Counted from the stretch's first letter, positions 47,204-58,482 are shown. The stretch: 64,000 bases of DNA from Hippophae tibetana (GCA_037013495.1 CM072804.1:33210501-33274500), one strand, 5' to 3'. Numbers and translations: made by a program. The notes: a model not told the origin generated them from the sequence alone.

Positions 47204-48303
47204 CTTTTTGTCATAAACTTCATTGTGGGGGTCATTTTGGAGGTGAAAAGACAGCCCGTAAGATATTACAGTCTGGATTCTTTTGGCCCACTCTTTTTAA
47301 AGATGCTCATATGTTTTGTGCACAATGTGATAGATGTCAAAGAACAGGAAACATAAGCAAAAGAGATGAAATTCCTTTGACATCTAATTTAGTTGTTGAA
47401 CTCTTTGATGTATGGGGGATTGACTTTATGGGTCCTTTTCCCCCATCTAATGGTTTTCAATACATTTTGGTTGCTGTGGATTATGTGTCCAAATGGGTAG
47501 AAGCTATCCCCACCAAAACCAATGATGCTAATGTTGTTGTGAAATTCTTGAAAGATTTCATATTCAGTAGGTTCGGAACGCCTAGAGCTATAATAAGTGA
47601 TGGAGGTAGCCATTTTTGTAACAAACTCTTTGATGGAGTACTAAAAAAGTACAACATCACACATAAGGTAGCTACTCCATATCATCCTCAAACTTCCGGT
47701 TTAGTGGAAGTAAGTAATAGGCAAATTAAGGGAATATTGGAACGCACTGTGCGTCCTTCAAGGAAGGATTGGGCATTTAAGTTAAATGATGCCTTATGGG
47801 CATACCGCACCGCTTACAAAACACCTATTGGGATGAGCCCTTACCGGTTAATCTTTGGGAAAGCGTGCCACCTTCCAGTTGAACTTGAACACAAGGCTTA
47901 CTGGGCAATTAAAGAGCTAAACATGGATTTAGATAAAGCAGGTGAAAAACGATTACTCCAGCTTCATGAGTTGGAAGAAATTAGGAATGAAGCTTATGAG
48001 AATGCCAAATTATACAAAGAGCGTACTAAGCGCTATCGTGACAAGAGGCTAGTTCCTAAGACTTTTCACCCTGGAATGAAAGTTCTTTTATTTAACTCTC
48101 GTTTGAGATTGTTTCCAGGAAAGCTGAGATCAAGATGGGATGGACCATTCAAAATAGTTCAGGTATTTGAACATGGAGTGGTAGAACTATTGGACTCCAA
48201 GACACAAAAAATGTTCAAAGTTAATGGCCATCGTGTCAAGCCTTATTTAGAAGAACCAAACAACATTGCTGAAATAGATTGCATTTGGCTGAGTAATCCT
48301 TAG
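47152..48303 (+). pseudogene. Athila integrase (complete domain after a frameshift)
   Basis: Frame open from 47152 ([17 protein letters not shown]) to the stop at 48303, about 383 residues, with no internal stop. The zinc domain has [17 protein letters not shown] and CAQCDRCQR. The catalytic D,D,E are in [17 protein letters not shown] and [11 protein letters not shown]. The C-terminal part ([34 protein letters not shown]) is complete. It inserts element DNA into the host genome. It would normally be cleaved from a gag-pol precursor, so the upstream frameshift means no product is expected from this copy without frame correction. Confidence 0.9.
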
Positions 48304-48315
48304 CACCAAAAAGAT

Positions 48316-48364
48316 ACGTCTTGCTAAGACGTTAAACTAAGCGCTGGATGGGAGGCAACCCATC
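48316..48364 (+). ncRNA. Double-hairpin module, copy 3 (after pol)
   Basis: ACGTCTT-gct-AAGACGT (48316-48332) and GATGGG-aggcaa-CCCATC (48347-48364), separated by TAAACTAAGCGCTG. It begins 13 bases after the integrase stop codon. Confidence 0.75.
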
Positions 48365-50190
48365 ATGTTAGGTAATTTTTTGTTATTTGTTTTATTTACT
48401 TAATTTTATTGTTTATTTTAGTTTACTTATATGTGAATAATTTTTAAAATTGTTAAAACTAAAATATTTGTTGAGATGTTAGAAGTTCACAGCGATCTAT
48501 CTGTATACACTTTAATGATGAATATGATGGATGCACCTGCATTTCTTCATTACTACTTACACATTCTCAAGAAATAGGTAATCTTTCTCCTCTTTTCTCT
48601 TTATCTTTAATTTGCAGTTGTTACATTGAGGACAATGTAAGTTCTAGGTTGGGAGTGGTGAAAAGTTACCATGCTTAAAAAAAATAATAAAAATAAATAA
48701 AATAAAAATAAATAAAAAAATTCTCACAAAAATTTATCATTTCTTTAAGTCAAATTTAAGTAAATAGTTAAGTCTTTGGTACTGTTAGATTAATTTTTGA
48801 AAACATATCATGAAATATTTTGTAATTATTTTTGATAATTAGTTAGTTTTTGTCATAACTAGTATTTCTTGATAAAATGTGGAAATTATATTAAACCCAA
48901 AATCGGTGTTTATGAATTTTTTTTAGTGGAGACTACCCTTGTGAGATATAATTTGAGCCTAATTTCTTTTATTCAGAGTGAAATATATATTTTTTCTACT
49001 CCAAACACATTTCTTATTTATTCAAATTTTTAGATGATCTCTATAGGTATTAGCATTGAATGTATGAATTTTTTTCTCATCTTAATAGAGTATCATATAT
49101 TTTTTTTATTATTATTTTTGTTTAGATTAAACGATTTGAGTAGAAATTGATAGTATATGCTTATATCTCATTCATGCATGACTGCTACAAAAACAAAAAG
49201 ACATATCTGGGATTACCTAAACCAAGATCAAACAGAAAAGCCACAAAATTAACCACTCACCAAAATCCAAAAAAATGTACAATCTGTACATGGGTTGACT
49301 CTCTAAAATATATATATATTGAAAAAAAAATATAGAGAGATAAAAAAATATAGTATCATCTACATACTATGACCCACATTGCCAACAAAGTTATGAGTAA
49401 AGGTTAAATACAAAAGAAAGATATAGGAAGTAATTCCCTAAAAAGTCATTGCAATTTCTTCATTTATAAAAAGCATATATCTTGAAATTCTTTCTTAATG
49501 AGTTTGATTTATGCATGAAAATAATTTTTATATATGATATCTTTATAATTTATACATTCAATTCGTTTCATGAGATCAATGTTAAAATAACACTTTGAGC
49601 CTTTATTCTTTATACATATGCGAACATATTAGTTCATTTCTATACATCAACTCTTTCGCATATAAATTAGTATGAGTGTTTGAACCCATAGGATTCAGTG
49701 CTTTGAGAGTATTGACTTGTGAGGAATAGAGTCGAAGCGAATTCTGATTCATGACACTGAAATTGGGTAAAATTAAATTGATACATTTTTGAAATGAAAT
49801 ATGAAAATGATTTTCGACTAATTATTATAATAAAATCATGATTGTTTAAAAATAACTTATGCTTGAGATTTTAATTATGATCTTAAAGGAGATTAAAAAG
49901 TATGAGATATTTTTGTGATATGTTGTTTTCTTTTATTCTTAAATTAATTTTTGATTGTGTTGTGATTGTTTTTATAGTTTCTTTTTATTTAGTTCAATGT
50001 TTGTGGGTATCATTACTGAAAACCCTCACGAGACTCAAACTCGTCCACTAGGGCAACTTAAGGGTTTAATGGCTTGTTGCATAGGCTAAATGCAACCGTT
50101 TCAATCCACGAAAGTGATTTAGGATAGTTTAATTTTTAGTTTTTATCGCTTCTCTTGCTAAGGGACTAGCAAGAAGCTGGTTGGGGGTTG
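48365..50190 (+). other. Athila 3' non-coding region and polypurine tract
   Basis: No env frame of any length. It is shared nearly end to end with 27998-29982 and in part with 58483-60619. It ends in AAGAAGCTGG then TTGGGGGTTG (polypurine-like, 50171-50190), immediately followed by the LTR start. The CGAGACTCAAACTCGT block (about 50028-50044) can form a short stem. Confidence 0.75.
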
Positions 50191-50475
50191 TGATGAGTGC
50201 TCAAAAAGCACTAAAATAACCATGATTTTATGTACATTAATTGATTAAAAATACATATATTTATATGTTTTATCATATATTTATATAAATTTGTCTTTTT
50301 CGGAATCACGGGTATTTTTATTGTTTTTCAGGTATTTTGGCTTAAAAACGTAATTTAAAGACTCAAAGAGGAATACTTGAAGCAATACATCACAAATATA
50401 TTAATAAATAAGTGGGAAAAGGTCAACAAACATGGAAAAATTGGACAAAATGGGTCAAAAATGTCAAAAATGTCA
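50191..50475 (+). repeat. 3' LTR of the Athila-type element, truncated
   Basis: Apart from one indel of about 25 bases in an AT run, it differs from the 5' LTR (38539-38812) at about one position over the last 190 bases compared by eye (C/T near 38684 and 50351). It breaks off inside GTCAAAAATGTC at the border with a minus-strand element. Confidence 0.88.
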
Positions 50476-50479
50476 AAAA

Positions 50480-50961
50480 TCAACCTATATACCTTATCCT
50501 TCAAATTCAACTTTTCTACCTACAAGGTATTAGCAACATTAGTGCAACTCATACTATCAATAATCAACCTATATACCTTATCCTTCAAATGGCATATTTG
50601 TGAAAAATATGCTCACGGTGCTACTCATCTCCTTCTGACAAGTAAATTTCCATGCACAAGTTCTTCCATTTCAATATCAAAACAATCCTACAATGGTGGG
50701 ATCTCATCGTCACTTGAACTTCCACTTTTGATTTCTCCATTTGTCAATAAAACCATAAACGTTTTCCCATTTATAACAGGCTTTATCTTCTACATTGGAA
50801 TCATCTTATTCTTCATCGAACTCGTGTCTTCTATGTAATTAAGAACCGGCTAGAGATTCTAAATCTTCCAACCTTGTATTCAACCTCTTAAATTGGTCAT
50901 TAAAAGTCTTGATGAATAATTTCAAGTCAACCTCTTGTGTTTCTCCTCTTTCCTTACTCAT
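50480..50961 (-). pseudogene. Gag N-terminal fragment of the minus-strand element
   Basis: ATG at 50961 begins MSKERGETQEVDLKLF, followed by KTFNDQFKRLNTRLEDLESL, a coiled-coil-like start typical of plant retrotransposon gag proteins. Stops then interrupt it (near 50838 and later). A 28-base segment (50479-50506) is repeated at 50562-50589 near the truncation. The family (Ty3 or other) cannot be decided from this fragment. Confidence 0.5.
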
Positions 50962-52605
50962 GTTTTCAACCTGTAAAATAAAATAAAATAAAAGGTGTTG
51001 TTCTTCACTCACTCCCTCACATGTTTGCTCTCAAATTACACTTTTATCACTCTTTTTCCTTTCACACTATTTTGGCTTCTTTTTTTTTCTTTTTCCTTTT
51101 ACCATTCAAAACTCAAGCAAGCCCTTTTTTTTGTTCTTAACAAAATCAAAGAATTCAACTAATCTTAAGAAGCAATTAATATTTTGGTGACAATATCAAA
51201 AATCAGAATTTTAAAAACTTAATGACAAAGGATGACAAAAATAAAGTCAAAAGAGGACTCTAAAGAACCAATAAAGAATCTTTTCAAGATCTTGAAAATC
51301 TTAAAAAAAACAGAATTTTAAAAACTTAACTGAGGGTAGAAAAAAACTCCAAAGAGGATTCTAAAGAAATAATCTTGACCAAAATGTGATTTTTTTTAAT
51401 TTTACTTGGATAGAAAGTTTGATGATTCTATAGAATGAAATAGATGGAAACTAGAAGAAAATAAAGGAAAACTAATTTCAACAAGAAAAACAAAACTTAA
51501 GCAAGAAAACAAGAATTGAAAACTTACTTCAATAAGAATAAGAATTTTGAAGAATGTCATTTTGTTCTCCCTTTCTTTTCTTTTTTCAAAAAACAATTTC
51601 AACTACCTGTTGTACCCAAAAATATAAAGAAAGGTAAGAAAGAAGAAAATCTATTTAGGAGAGTTAAAATAGGAAAGAAATAATCTCAAGCTGAGAATAT
51701 TTTAAAGATCTCTCTTTTTCAAGAAAGAAAACTAAAGGGAATATGGAAAAAATATAAGAATAAATAATCAATTTGGGAAAGTACAAAATAGAAAAGAAAT
51801 AATCTCAGCTGTAAATCTTTTTTTGTAAGGTCTCTCTTTCTTATTTTGTTGGAAATCTTTTGAAGATCTTGCTTTCTTTTCCTTTCAAGATCACTCCCTT
51901 TTTTTTCATTTTTTTCTACTTCTATTAATAGAAAAGACAAAAAAAATTTGATCACATCCCTAATGAACAAAAAACTAAAACACAACAAAAAGGAAATGGT
52001 GTGACAAAAAATTAAACTCTTGGTAAGTGATGTAAACGATCTTATTTAGAGTTGAAAAATGTAAGGAATAGAGTCAAATATTCCCTACATTTATAGGAAT
52101 CAAAACAATGTTCAATTTGATATATTTTAACTGTCATGTTGTTACCCGAGTCAAATGTTATAGCTATTTAAAGTTACAACACCAATTTATCAATTTTTTT
52201 GAAATTGTGAACAACAAGCTCTCTTCTTCTTTTTTTGCTTTTAAAAAAAATGGATTGAACACAAAAATAAAGAACCAAAAAAATATTAGAAGAATTCAAA
52301 GATAACTACAAAATAAAATCCAAAGACGAAAACAATGAAAACGAAATTGAAAGAAAATAAGGAAACTAAACAAAGTTTTGTTTTGGTAACAAAACCCTAA
52401 GTAGATAATTCGACCAACAAGAATATCACAAAATCAAAATCCAGAAACAAGAATATTTTCATTCCAAAAGATAAGAGAAGAAAACAATCAAATTTGGAAT
52501 CAAGACAGTTTTTTTTAAATGCGGAAACCAAGGATCAATTTTTTTTCCAAATCAAAAACTCAAACAAAGATAGATGAAGATAGATAACCTATTTTCAGCA
52601 ACAAA
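50962..52605 (-). other. Leader of the minus-strand LTR element
   Basis: AT-rich and low in complexity, with purine-rich and pyrimidine-rich runs. There is no credible gene; the lysine- or phenylalanine-rich frames here are composition artefacts. Confidence 0.5.
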
Positions 52606-52618
52606 GGCTCTAATACCA
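52606..52618 (-). other. Primer binding site, initiator-Met tRNA type
   Basis: Reads TGGTATTAGAGCC on the minus strand, one base from the common TGGTATCAGAGC. It directly follows an LTR ending …CACATCA. Confidence 0.75.
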
Positions 52619-52627
52619 AATGATGTG

Positions 52628-52815
52628 GACCCTCTAGGTGAAGAACCCTAGGAACTCACAAACTCAAAGGAATAGGAACAATTAGTTTGCTATAAACGTG
52701 TTGAAAATGATTGGATTAGAACCCTCTAGGTGAAGAACCCTAGGAACCCACGAACTCAAAGGAATATGAATAATCAGTTTGCTAAGAACTTGTTGAAAAT
52801 GATTAGATTAGAACC
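52628..52815. repeat. Tandem duplication, about 100 bp, two copies
   Basis: Two copies of a segment starting CCCTCTAGGTGAAGAACCCT and ending in GTTGAAAATGATT-GATTAGAA, differing at several sites. Confidence 0.9.
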
Positions 52816-53028
52816 CTAAGGAAACAAATTCTGTAAGATCCTAACCTTGAGGCACCACAAAAGATGACCAATCCCTTTGATAAGTCGAATTTAAGTATTC
52901 AATTAAGAACACAAGAAAGAAAAGCAAAAAGCTTTTTAAAATAATTTTTTTATTAATGATATATGATCTACCTCCAAATTACATTGTGGCTTCTTTTTAT
53001 AAGCAAGAAACCTTCATAAAAAACCCTA

Positions 53029-53156
53029 GATTCCAATTCACCCTAAAGAAAACCCTAGGTGCCAATTCAATTCCTAAAGAAAACCCTAGATGCCAATTCA
53101 ATTCCTAAAGAAAACCCTAGGTGTTAATTCAATCCCTAAAGAAAACCCTAGACGAA
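53029..53156. repeat. Tandem repeat of about 30-bp unit, four copies
   Basis: Units of the form TGCCAATTCAATTCCTAAAG then AAAACCCTAG(A/G), in the U3/R side of the minus-strand LTR. Confidence 0.9.
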
Positions 53157-53458
53157 ATGAGCTATGTTTATTGGTGGATTGGGCCTAATCCAACCTTAAG
53201 AAAATAAAAGAGAAAAAAACTTATGATAAATAAAACATAAAAGATCCATAATTAATTAAAACAACAATTACTTCGTGCAGTAATCGTTACACCTACCTTA
53301 ATCTTCCAAATCTATCCCTAGTCATTGAACAACCAATTCCTCAAAAAATATCTTGAGAATATTTGGAAACATCAACTTGATAAGCACTCGATCTTCAATA
53401 CTAAGATTTTTTTTGAAGAAACACCAAAGAAACATTTCTTAGGTTTAAGTCTCAAAAC

Positions 53459-55490
53459 TAATGAGTGCTTAAAAAGCACTAAAATTACCATGATTTGATG
53501 TAATTTAATTGATTAAATAGATTTATATTTATATGATTTTATCATATTTTTATATAAATTTTTTCTTTTCGGAATCATGGGTATTTTTAAAGTTTTTTAG
53601 GTATTTTCATTCAAAAATAACTTAAAGAATCAAAGAAAAATATTAGAGACAATATATCATAAATATGTTGAGAAAAAAATGAGGAAAAGTAAAAAAGATA
53701 GAAAAATTAGACAACAGTCAAAACGTTCAAAAATGCAAATATTTTGTGCTCAGTTGCCAATTCATGCTAAGGTCCCGCGCGTGCTAGTATATACCTACAC
53801 TGAGTCCCGTACACACGCCCAACACAAGCCCCGAACACCCCCGCATGTAGCTAGTACACACCCAGTACACGCTGCACCAATCTCTACACACACCCAACAC
53901 ACGCTCGCGTTGTGTCCTGCGTGTGCCAACACACGTCTATGCCTATCTTGCACCTGCCAAACACCCGTATTCTGAAAATATTGTACCCCATACGCGTGCT
54001 GGCTTGTCCAAATGCGTTAAAATAAATTTTGGAAACATTTTCTCCCTTTTTTGGCCTTTTCCTCACCTAAAAAAGACTATCTCTCCCATTATAAAAAACA
54101 CATAATTTTCTCATCTCTTACTCTCTCTAGTTTTTAGTTTTTTTTTTGTTTTAAAGTTCTTCTCTTTTTGAAAAGAACTACCTATATTTTATACATTTCT
54201 AGTTTTTTATTCAATAAACGGAAATGCAAATCCGTTTGGAGGTTTTTTAGCAACAAAATTAGAATAATGGTTATGTAAGGATTCTTTTTGAGGTATAATT
54301 TTAAAATGAATTCTTTACAGTTATTTTTTATGTTTTATTCTTATATGTTATATTTAATTTGTCTGTGATTAAATTTAACATGGCTGACTATTTGTAAATA
54401 TGAAATAATAATAACGTTACACTTACGAAATATTAAATAGGTAAAACATTTCTATAAAATAAATTTATTTTTTTATTCAAGATTTTATATTAAGGATGTT
54501 AGAGAGAAATATATTATTTTTCATTACAAACTTAAATCTAAAAATTAGATTTTAGGATTTAATTATCCAGTCTAATTTAAAGTAGAACTCTTTTATTTGT
54601 TGGTACAATCGCTAGGATAGATGCTGGTGTCAACAGATAGGAATAGACGCGCATGATTGGAACGAAATGGGCGAGATTTGCAATGAGACATGCGTGCGAG
54701 ACTCAGTGGATTGGGGTGTGAAATGTGTGCGACGTGCGCTGGTGCCTGCAGGATTCGGCAAATGTGTACGGGTAGGAGCATTTTTTACCCTTTATTTTCC
54801 TTTTTTCCATTTTTTGACTTTTCATCACTTTTTCTCAACATATTTGTAATGTATTACCTCTAGTATTTTTGGTCGAGTCTTTAAATTATTTTTGAACAAA
54901 ATTACTTGAAAAACAATAAAAAAAAACCCGTTATTTTGAAAAGACAATTATATAATAATATAATTAAATCATATAAATATAAATATATTTAATCAATTAA
55001 ATTACATTAAATCATTAATTTTAGTGCTTTTTAAGCACTCATTAGTGATTCCCACCTAAGGACATTAATTGATTTTATTAACAAAGAATATGATCCCTAC
55101 CTACGGGTATTTTCATATAAGAATGAAAAACCAATAATCTTAATTTATATTTTTAATAACCTAATTAAATCTAAGCAATCATGATTAACTAACCATCTCC
55201 TAAATTCTCATTTGATTTGTAATTAATTATCTACCTTTACTCGTTTGAATCAAACTTATTTATATCTTTTAATATATGTTATTAGATTATAATTTTCAAA
55301 ACCAAATATTGTAACATAATATTTAGGTTTATTTTTTTGTGTTTTTTTAAGAAGTTTGTTTAATTTCTTGAAACCACGTAGTTTCTCTTTAGACTGACCT
55401 TAAGAGTATACTTATCGCTTATTATAAGTGATTTGTGCATTTGTGAGCTTATTATAAATTTATAGAATTTCACTATCAATTTTATATTCA
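53459..55490 (+). repeat. Diverged Athila-like LTR, rearranged
   Basis: Starts TAATGAGTGCTTAAAAAGCA and follows the LTR family through the GC-rich island (53770-53960) and the TTATTTGTTGGTACAATCGC block (54593-54612). After an inverted insert (54613-55044) it resumes at a later LTR position (GATTCCCACC…). About 250 LTR bases are missing at that point. It is older than the 38.5-kb LTR, judged by many substitutions. Confidence 0.75.
54613..55044 (-). repeat. Inverted LTR 5' fragment inside another LTR
   Basis: Read on the minus strand from 55044, it starts TAATGAGTGCTTAAAAAGCA, as in 53459, and covers about 430 bases of U3. It thus points head-on to the LTR that surrounds it. Confidence 0.8.
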
Positions 55491-55525
55491 TCATGTTTTT
55501 GGAAACATTATTAGGGAGGAATATC
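55491..55525 (+). other. Degenerate primer binding site of the diverged Athila-like copy
   Basis: TTTTTGGAAACATTATTAGG aligns by position with TTTTTTGGCGCCGTTGTCGG after the LTR, with many changes. GGAGGAATA follows in both. Confidence 0.5.
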
Positions 55526-55534
55526 ATTTCAAAT

Positions 55535-55715
55535 TATGATGGTTGATCATGACCATTAGATCCATGAAAAGTTATGATGGGGTATTCATAACCTTTAGAT
55601 TTGATGAATCATTATGATGATTGATCATGACCATTGGATCCATGAAAGGTCATGAAGATTGATTCATGACTTTTGGATTTGATGAATTGATACGATGGTT
55701 GATCATAACCATTCT
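55535..55715 (+). repeat. Imperfect tandem repeat with GATTGATCATGACCATT
   Basis: Two to three copies of a roughly 80-90-base unit containing GGTTGATCATGACCATTAGA, TCCATGAAAAGTTATGA and GATTTGATGAA. They lie upstream of the TATA box at 55962. Confidence 0.8.
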
Positions 55716-55954
55716 TCAATGATTTATTTTTGTTGATTGAGGATTAATCCATGTTTGTCAAGGATTGATCACATTGACCAAAGTTTGACCAATTAAAGGA
55801 TATTAAATCTAATCCATTCAATCATTAGGGTACGATTTGGACCTTTAATTGATAACTTTTGATGATATAGAGCTGTATTACCTAAGCTCTAACTATTTGA
55901 TTAAGATGTAAGTGCTAGAAATGAAGCGATGAAACCTAAATAAATGAGTTCCTA

Positions 55955-56227
55955 ATTTTTCTATAAATACCTAAGGTCCTAAGCCATAAAATCCTTCCAA
56001 AGAAAATCTCTTCTTATTTATTCCCTATCCAAGATAATATTTTGTGATAAAATATTCGTAAGTTTTAAATATATAAATTAATGTTCTAATAACTACAATA
56101 TTATAAAATTATATATATATAAACTTATGAATATTTTATCATAGAATATTATTTTGGAGAGCGAATAAATAAGAAGAGAATTTCTTTGGATGGATTTCAT
56201 GGCTTAGGATCTTTGGTATTTAAAAGA
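55955..56227. repeat. Inverted repeat around a promoter, arms about 110 bp
   Basis: Arms 55955-56066 and 56121-56227 are inverted copies (e.g. CTCTTCTTATTTATTC against GAATAAATAAGAAGAG), with a 54-base AT loop. The left arm contains TATAAATA (55962-55969); the complement in the right arm is altered. Confidence 0.9.
55962..55969 (+). promoter_or_regulatory. TATA box of the second pararetrovirus-like fragment
   Basis: TCTATAAATACC, placed like a full-length transcript promoter upstream of coat-like coding sequence. Transcription starting about 30 bases downstream would run through most of the inverted repeat. Confidence 0.6.
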
Positions 56228-56280
56228 ACAATTAATATCTGCTTAGGCAATCATTATTATCAAATTTTTATTATGAAATA

Positions 56281-57480
56281 AACTTATTATCCTCTGATGA
56301 TGAATGCACATCCAAATTCGAGTTAGAATCTAACACTCCATATGCAACCAACATGGTGAGTGATCAAGAAACTGAATCTGAAAAATCTTCAGATAGTCAT
56401 AAAGAGAGAAAACTTGTAGAACTATTAACAGAATTCTTAAACTAAGAAGAATTTGAAGAATACTTAAGTAGAACTCAAGATGAAGATTTTATTGATATAA
56501 GTGAAACTTCATCTAGTGGAGCAAAACAAGAAGAAGAACTAACTCTTTCTTATATTAGGAGAGATGATTTAGGTAAACAACCAATAGCTCAACATGCTAC
56601 TTATTTAAACCTTTCTAATGTACATTTTAAAGATCAAGAAAAAACTATATAAGAATGAGCATAATCTATGTGTTTTATTTTACTTACTTATAGAAACACT
56701 TGGACAAAAGAATAGTTTCTTGATTATATTATAGGAACTCTACAAGGTGATACTCTACAATAGTTAAAACTAGGAAAAACCCAAAGAGGTAGAGAATAAA
56801 ATTATTCTTATTATCAAATTTTCTTAAACATGATGATATATTAAGAGAATTTACAAAATATAATTAAAGAAAATTTGATAGGAAAAGCAAGAGAACCAAC
56901 ACTTCATGACGATGCTAATTGTGCTCTATCAAAACTAGAATTATGAAATATTTGTCAATTTGAAGATTATGTAAAACTATTTCAAAATGTTATTTTCTTA
57001 TGGAATCTTCCCAAGACATTTATTAGTAAGATAAATTTTTCCATAAACTACCAAATTTTTGGGATGAATTTACCATTAAAATATATCCAAATTGGTTAAA
57101 AAGCTAAATAAAGTGTATAGTGTAGGTTTTTGGATAAACTATGTCTTTAAACTGATAAATGAACAATGCTTATCAGTTAAAGCAAAAACTAAAGTTAAAA
57201 ACCAAGTCAATAGTACAAAATATGGTCAACAATGTTGTGGTAAAATATTAAAAGAAAATTGGAATATAAGATGTCCTATACCAAGAAATAGAAAATCCTA
57301 TAAGAAAAGAAAATTTAAGTGGAAACCTTGGAAGAAAACAACAAAATTTTCTAAAAATAAAATATATATTAGAAAATAAAAAATTACTTCAAATAAAAAA
57401 TGCAGATGTTATATTTGTAATGAAGAAGATCAATATGCACCCGAGTGTCCTAAAATGAAAAAAGTGCAAAAAAGATGATT
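56281..57480 (+). pseudogene. Pararetrovirus-like coat/gag relic with CCHC-type knuckle
   Basis: Acidic N-terminal part (ESNTPYATNMVSDQETESEK, then a Glu/Ser-rich stretch to 56570) followed by a coat-type domain (about 56650-57060; DANCALSKLEL near 56925) and a basic, Lys-rich tail. A zinc knuckle lies at 57407-57448 (CYICNEEDQYAPEC), where the His is replaced by Gln. The acidic-coat-basic-knuckle layout is typical of caulimovirid coat proteins. More than ten stops and several frameshifts make it non-functional. It is clearly distinct from the 10.6-11.5 kb copy. Confidence 0.6.
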
Positions 57481-58027
57481 AAAACATTAAAAAAAATGAA
57501 TTAGAGATTTTATATTAGGAATAAATCTTTCAAATAAAAGAAATAATATATGAAGTAGAAAGTGAAGAAGAAACTAAAATGATATTTATGAATCAAGAAC
57601 AATCGAGTTCTACAATAAAAATAAATGAAACTCCTATTGAAGAACTATAAAATATAAAATTAAAATATATGATGGGAGAAGAAATAACTTATACTCAAGA
57701 AAATTTAAAGAAATAAAACAAAAAAACAAAAAGGTTAAAAAATAAGACAAATATAAAATGTCCAAATTTAAAATATTTCCAACAAGTGTTTTTTAACAAT
57801 TTGTTAGAAACTCTGATGCTAAATGTACAAAAGATAGAATAGCTAAAATACTACTGTTTGATAAAAAGAAAATAAAAAGATGGAATAAGAAATATCCATA
57901 AATCAAATACATTTATATAGGACTAATACATATCTCAATTACATGTTTATATAGACAAAGAATAGACACTCCTTTACTTTTAGTAATTTTAGATGGAGGA
58001 ATAAAAGATCTATTATAATCATTAATA
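57481..58027 (+). pseudogene. Pararetrovirus-like downstream fragment, possible movement-protein piece
   Basis: After a spacer with acidic peptide (57540-57660), a piece near 57890-58010 (IKYIYIGLIHISIT, then IDTPLLLVILDGGIKDL) resembles the 30K-type movement protein of caulimovirids. The order here, after the knuckle, is unlike the usual movement-then-coat order, so this is tentative. It stops abruptly at Athila-like LTR sequence (58028) and seems to continue after the nested insertion at 62246. Confidence 0.4.
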
Positions 58028-58482
58028 TATTGACAACATATTTTCTTAAATAGTTTTAAAACCTGAATGTTATTTTTTAGATAGTTAAATTCTTAAGTTT
58101 AATTTGGAAATCTTAAATAAATTTTAATTAAGTGACTCTACCTAAAGCTGTGACTAGATGGTTTGCTATTTTTTTATAAATAAAGTTAAAATTTAATATT
58201 TAATTAATTAATAGGCATTGTCAAAGGATATTAGCTAATTAATATTAAACAAAATAATTTAGGACCTGTTTATGAATATTAGTTACTTAATATTAAACAA
58301 AAGAATTTGAGCAAGTATAATTACTTAATTATTATATCCATTATTCTTCAGTGTTTATGAATATATTAAATTGCATGAGTATTTGTTGAATCCATGTCTA
58401 TTTTTATTTTTATGCATTATATTAGTTTTTTTCAAAAACTAAATCACTGTGACAGAATGTTTTAGTTTAATTTTGTTTTACA
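58028..58482 (+). repeat. Athila-like LTR fragment (3' half)
   Basis: Aligns with about 39726-40290 of the 5' LTR (ATATTGACAACATATTTTC, then TTTTAAAACCTGA). It runs directly into post-pol 3' sequence at 58483, so leader, gag and pol are deleted. Confidence 0.75.

Larger units (their letters stand above)
38539..50475 (+). mobile_element. Athila-type Ty3 LTR retrotransposon, near full length, 3' LTR truncated
   Basis: Order: 5' LTR (38539-40468), primer site (40476-40493), leader with repeats and hairpins, gag copy 1 (41449-42789), double-hairpin, gag copy 2 (43143-44741), protease-RT-RNase H (44738-47203), integrase (47152-48303), double-hairpin, about 1.8 kb 3' non-coding region, polypurine tract, start of 3' LTR (50191-50475). 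Pol order (integrase last) defines Ty3. The long LTR, GGCGCC primer site and pol sequence fit the Athila group. No env frame is seen. Sequence after 50475 belongs to another element, so the 3' target duplication is lost. Confidence 0.93.
50476..53456 (-). mobile_element. Minus-strand LTR retrotransposon, 5' part (LTR, primer site, leader, gag start)
   Basis: Read on the minus strand: LTR (about 53456 to 52621), primer site (52618-52606), a long A/T-rich leader (52605-50962), then a gag start (50961-50480). Pol and the second LTR are missing; the left border coincides with the truncated Athila LTR. Confidence 0.65.
52621..53456 (-). repeat. LTR of the minus-strand element
   Basis: Bounded at the primer site by a CA end (TG at 52621 on the plus strand). 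A minus-strand TATA box TATAAAAA lies at 53001-52994. Two internal tandem repeats are listed separately. The outer edge is placed at the following Athila-like LTR and is uncertain. Confidence 0.55.

Noticed and set aside
48365-50190. An env-like gene after Athila pol
   Set aside because: Some Athila elements carry one, but no frame of useful length or with a membrane segment is present here.
51402-51988. Phe/Lys-rich minus-strand frames in the leader of the minus-strand LTR element
   Set aside because: Purine/pyrimidine-skewed low-complexity sequence produces them; there is no plausible start context or family match.
53679-53975. 98-codon His/Thr/Pro-rich frame
   Set aside because: Translation of the GC-rich island of a diverged LTR, without a conserved counterpart.
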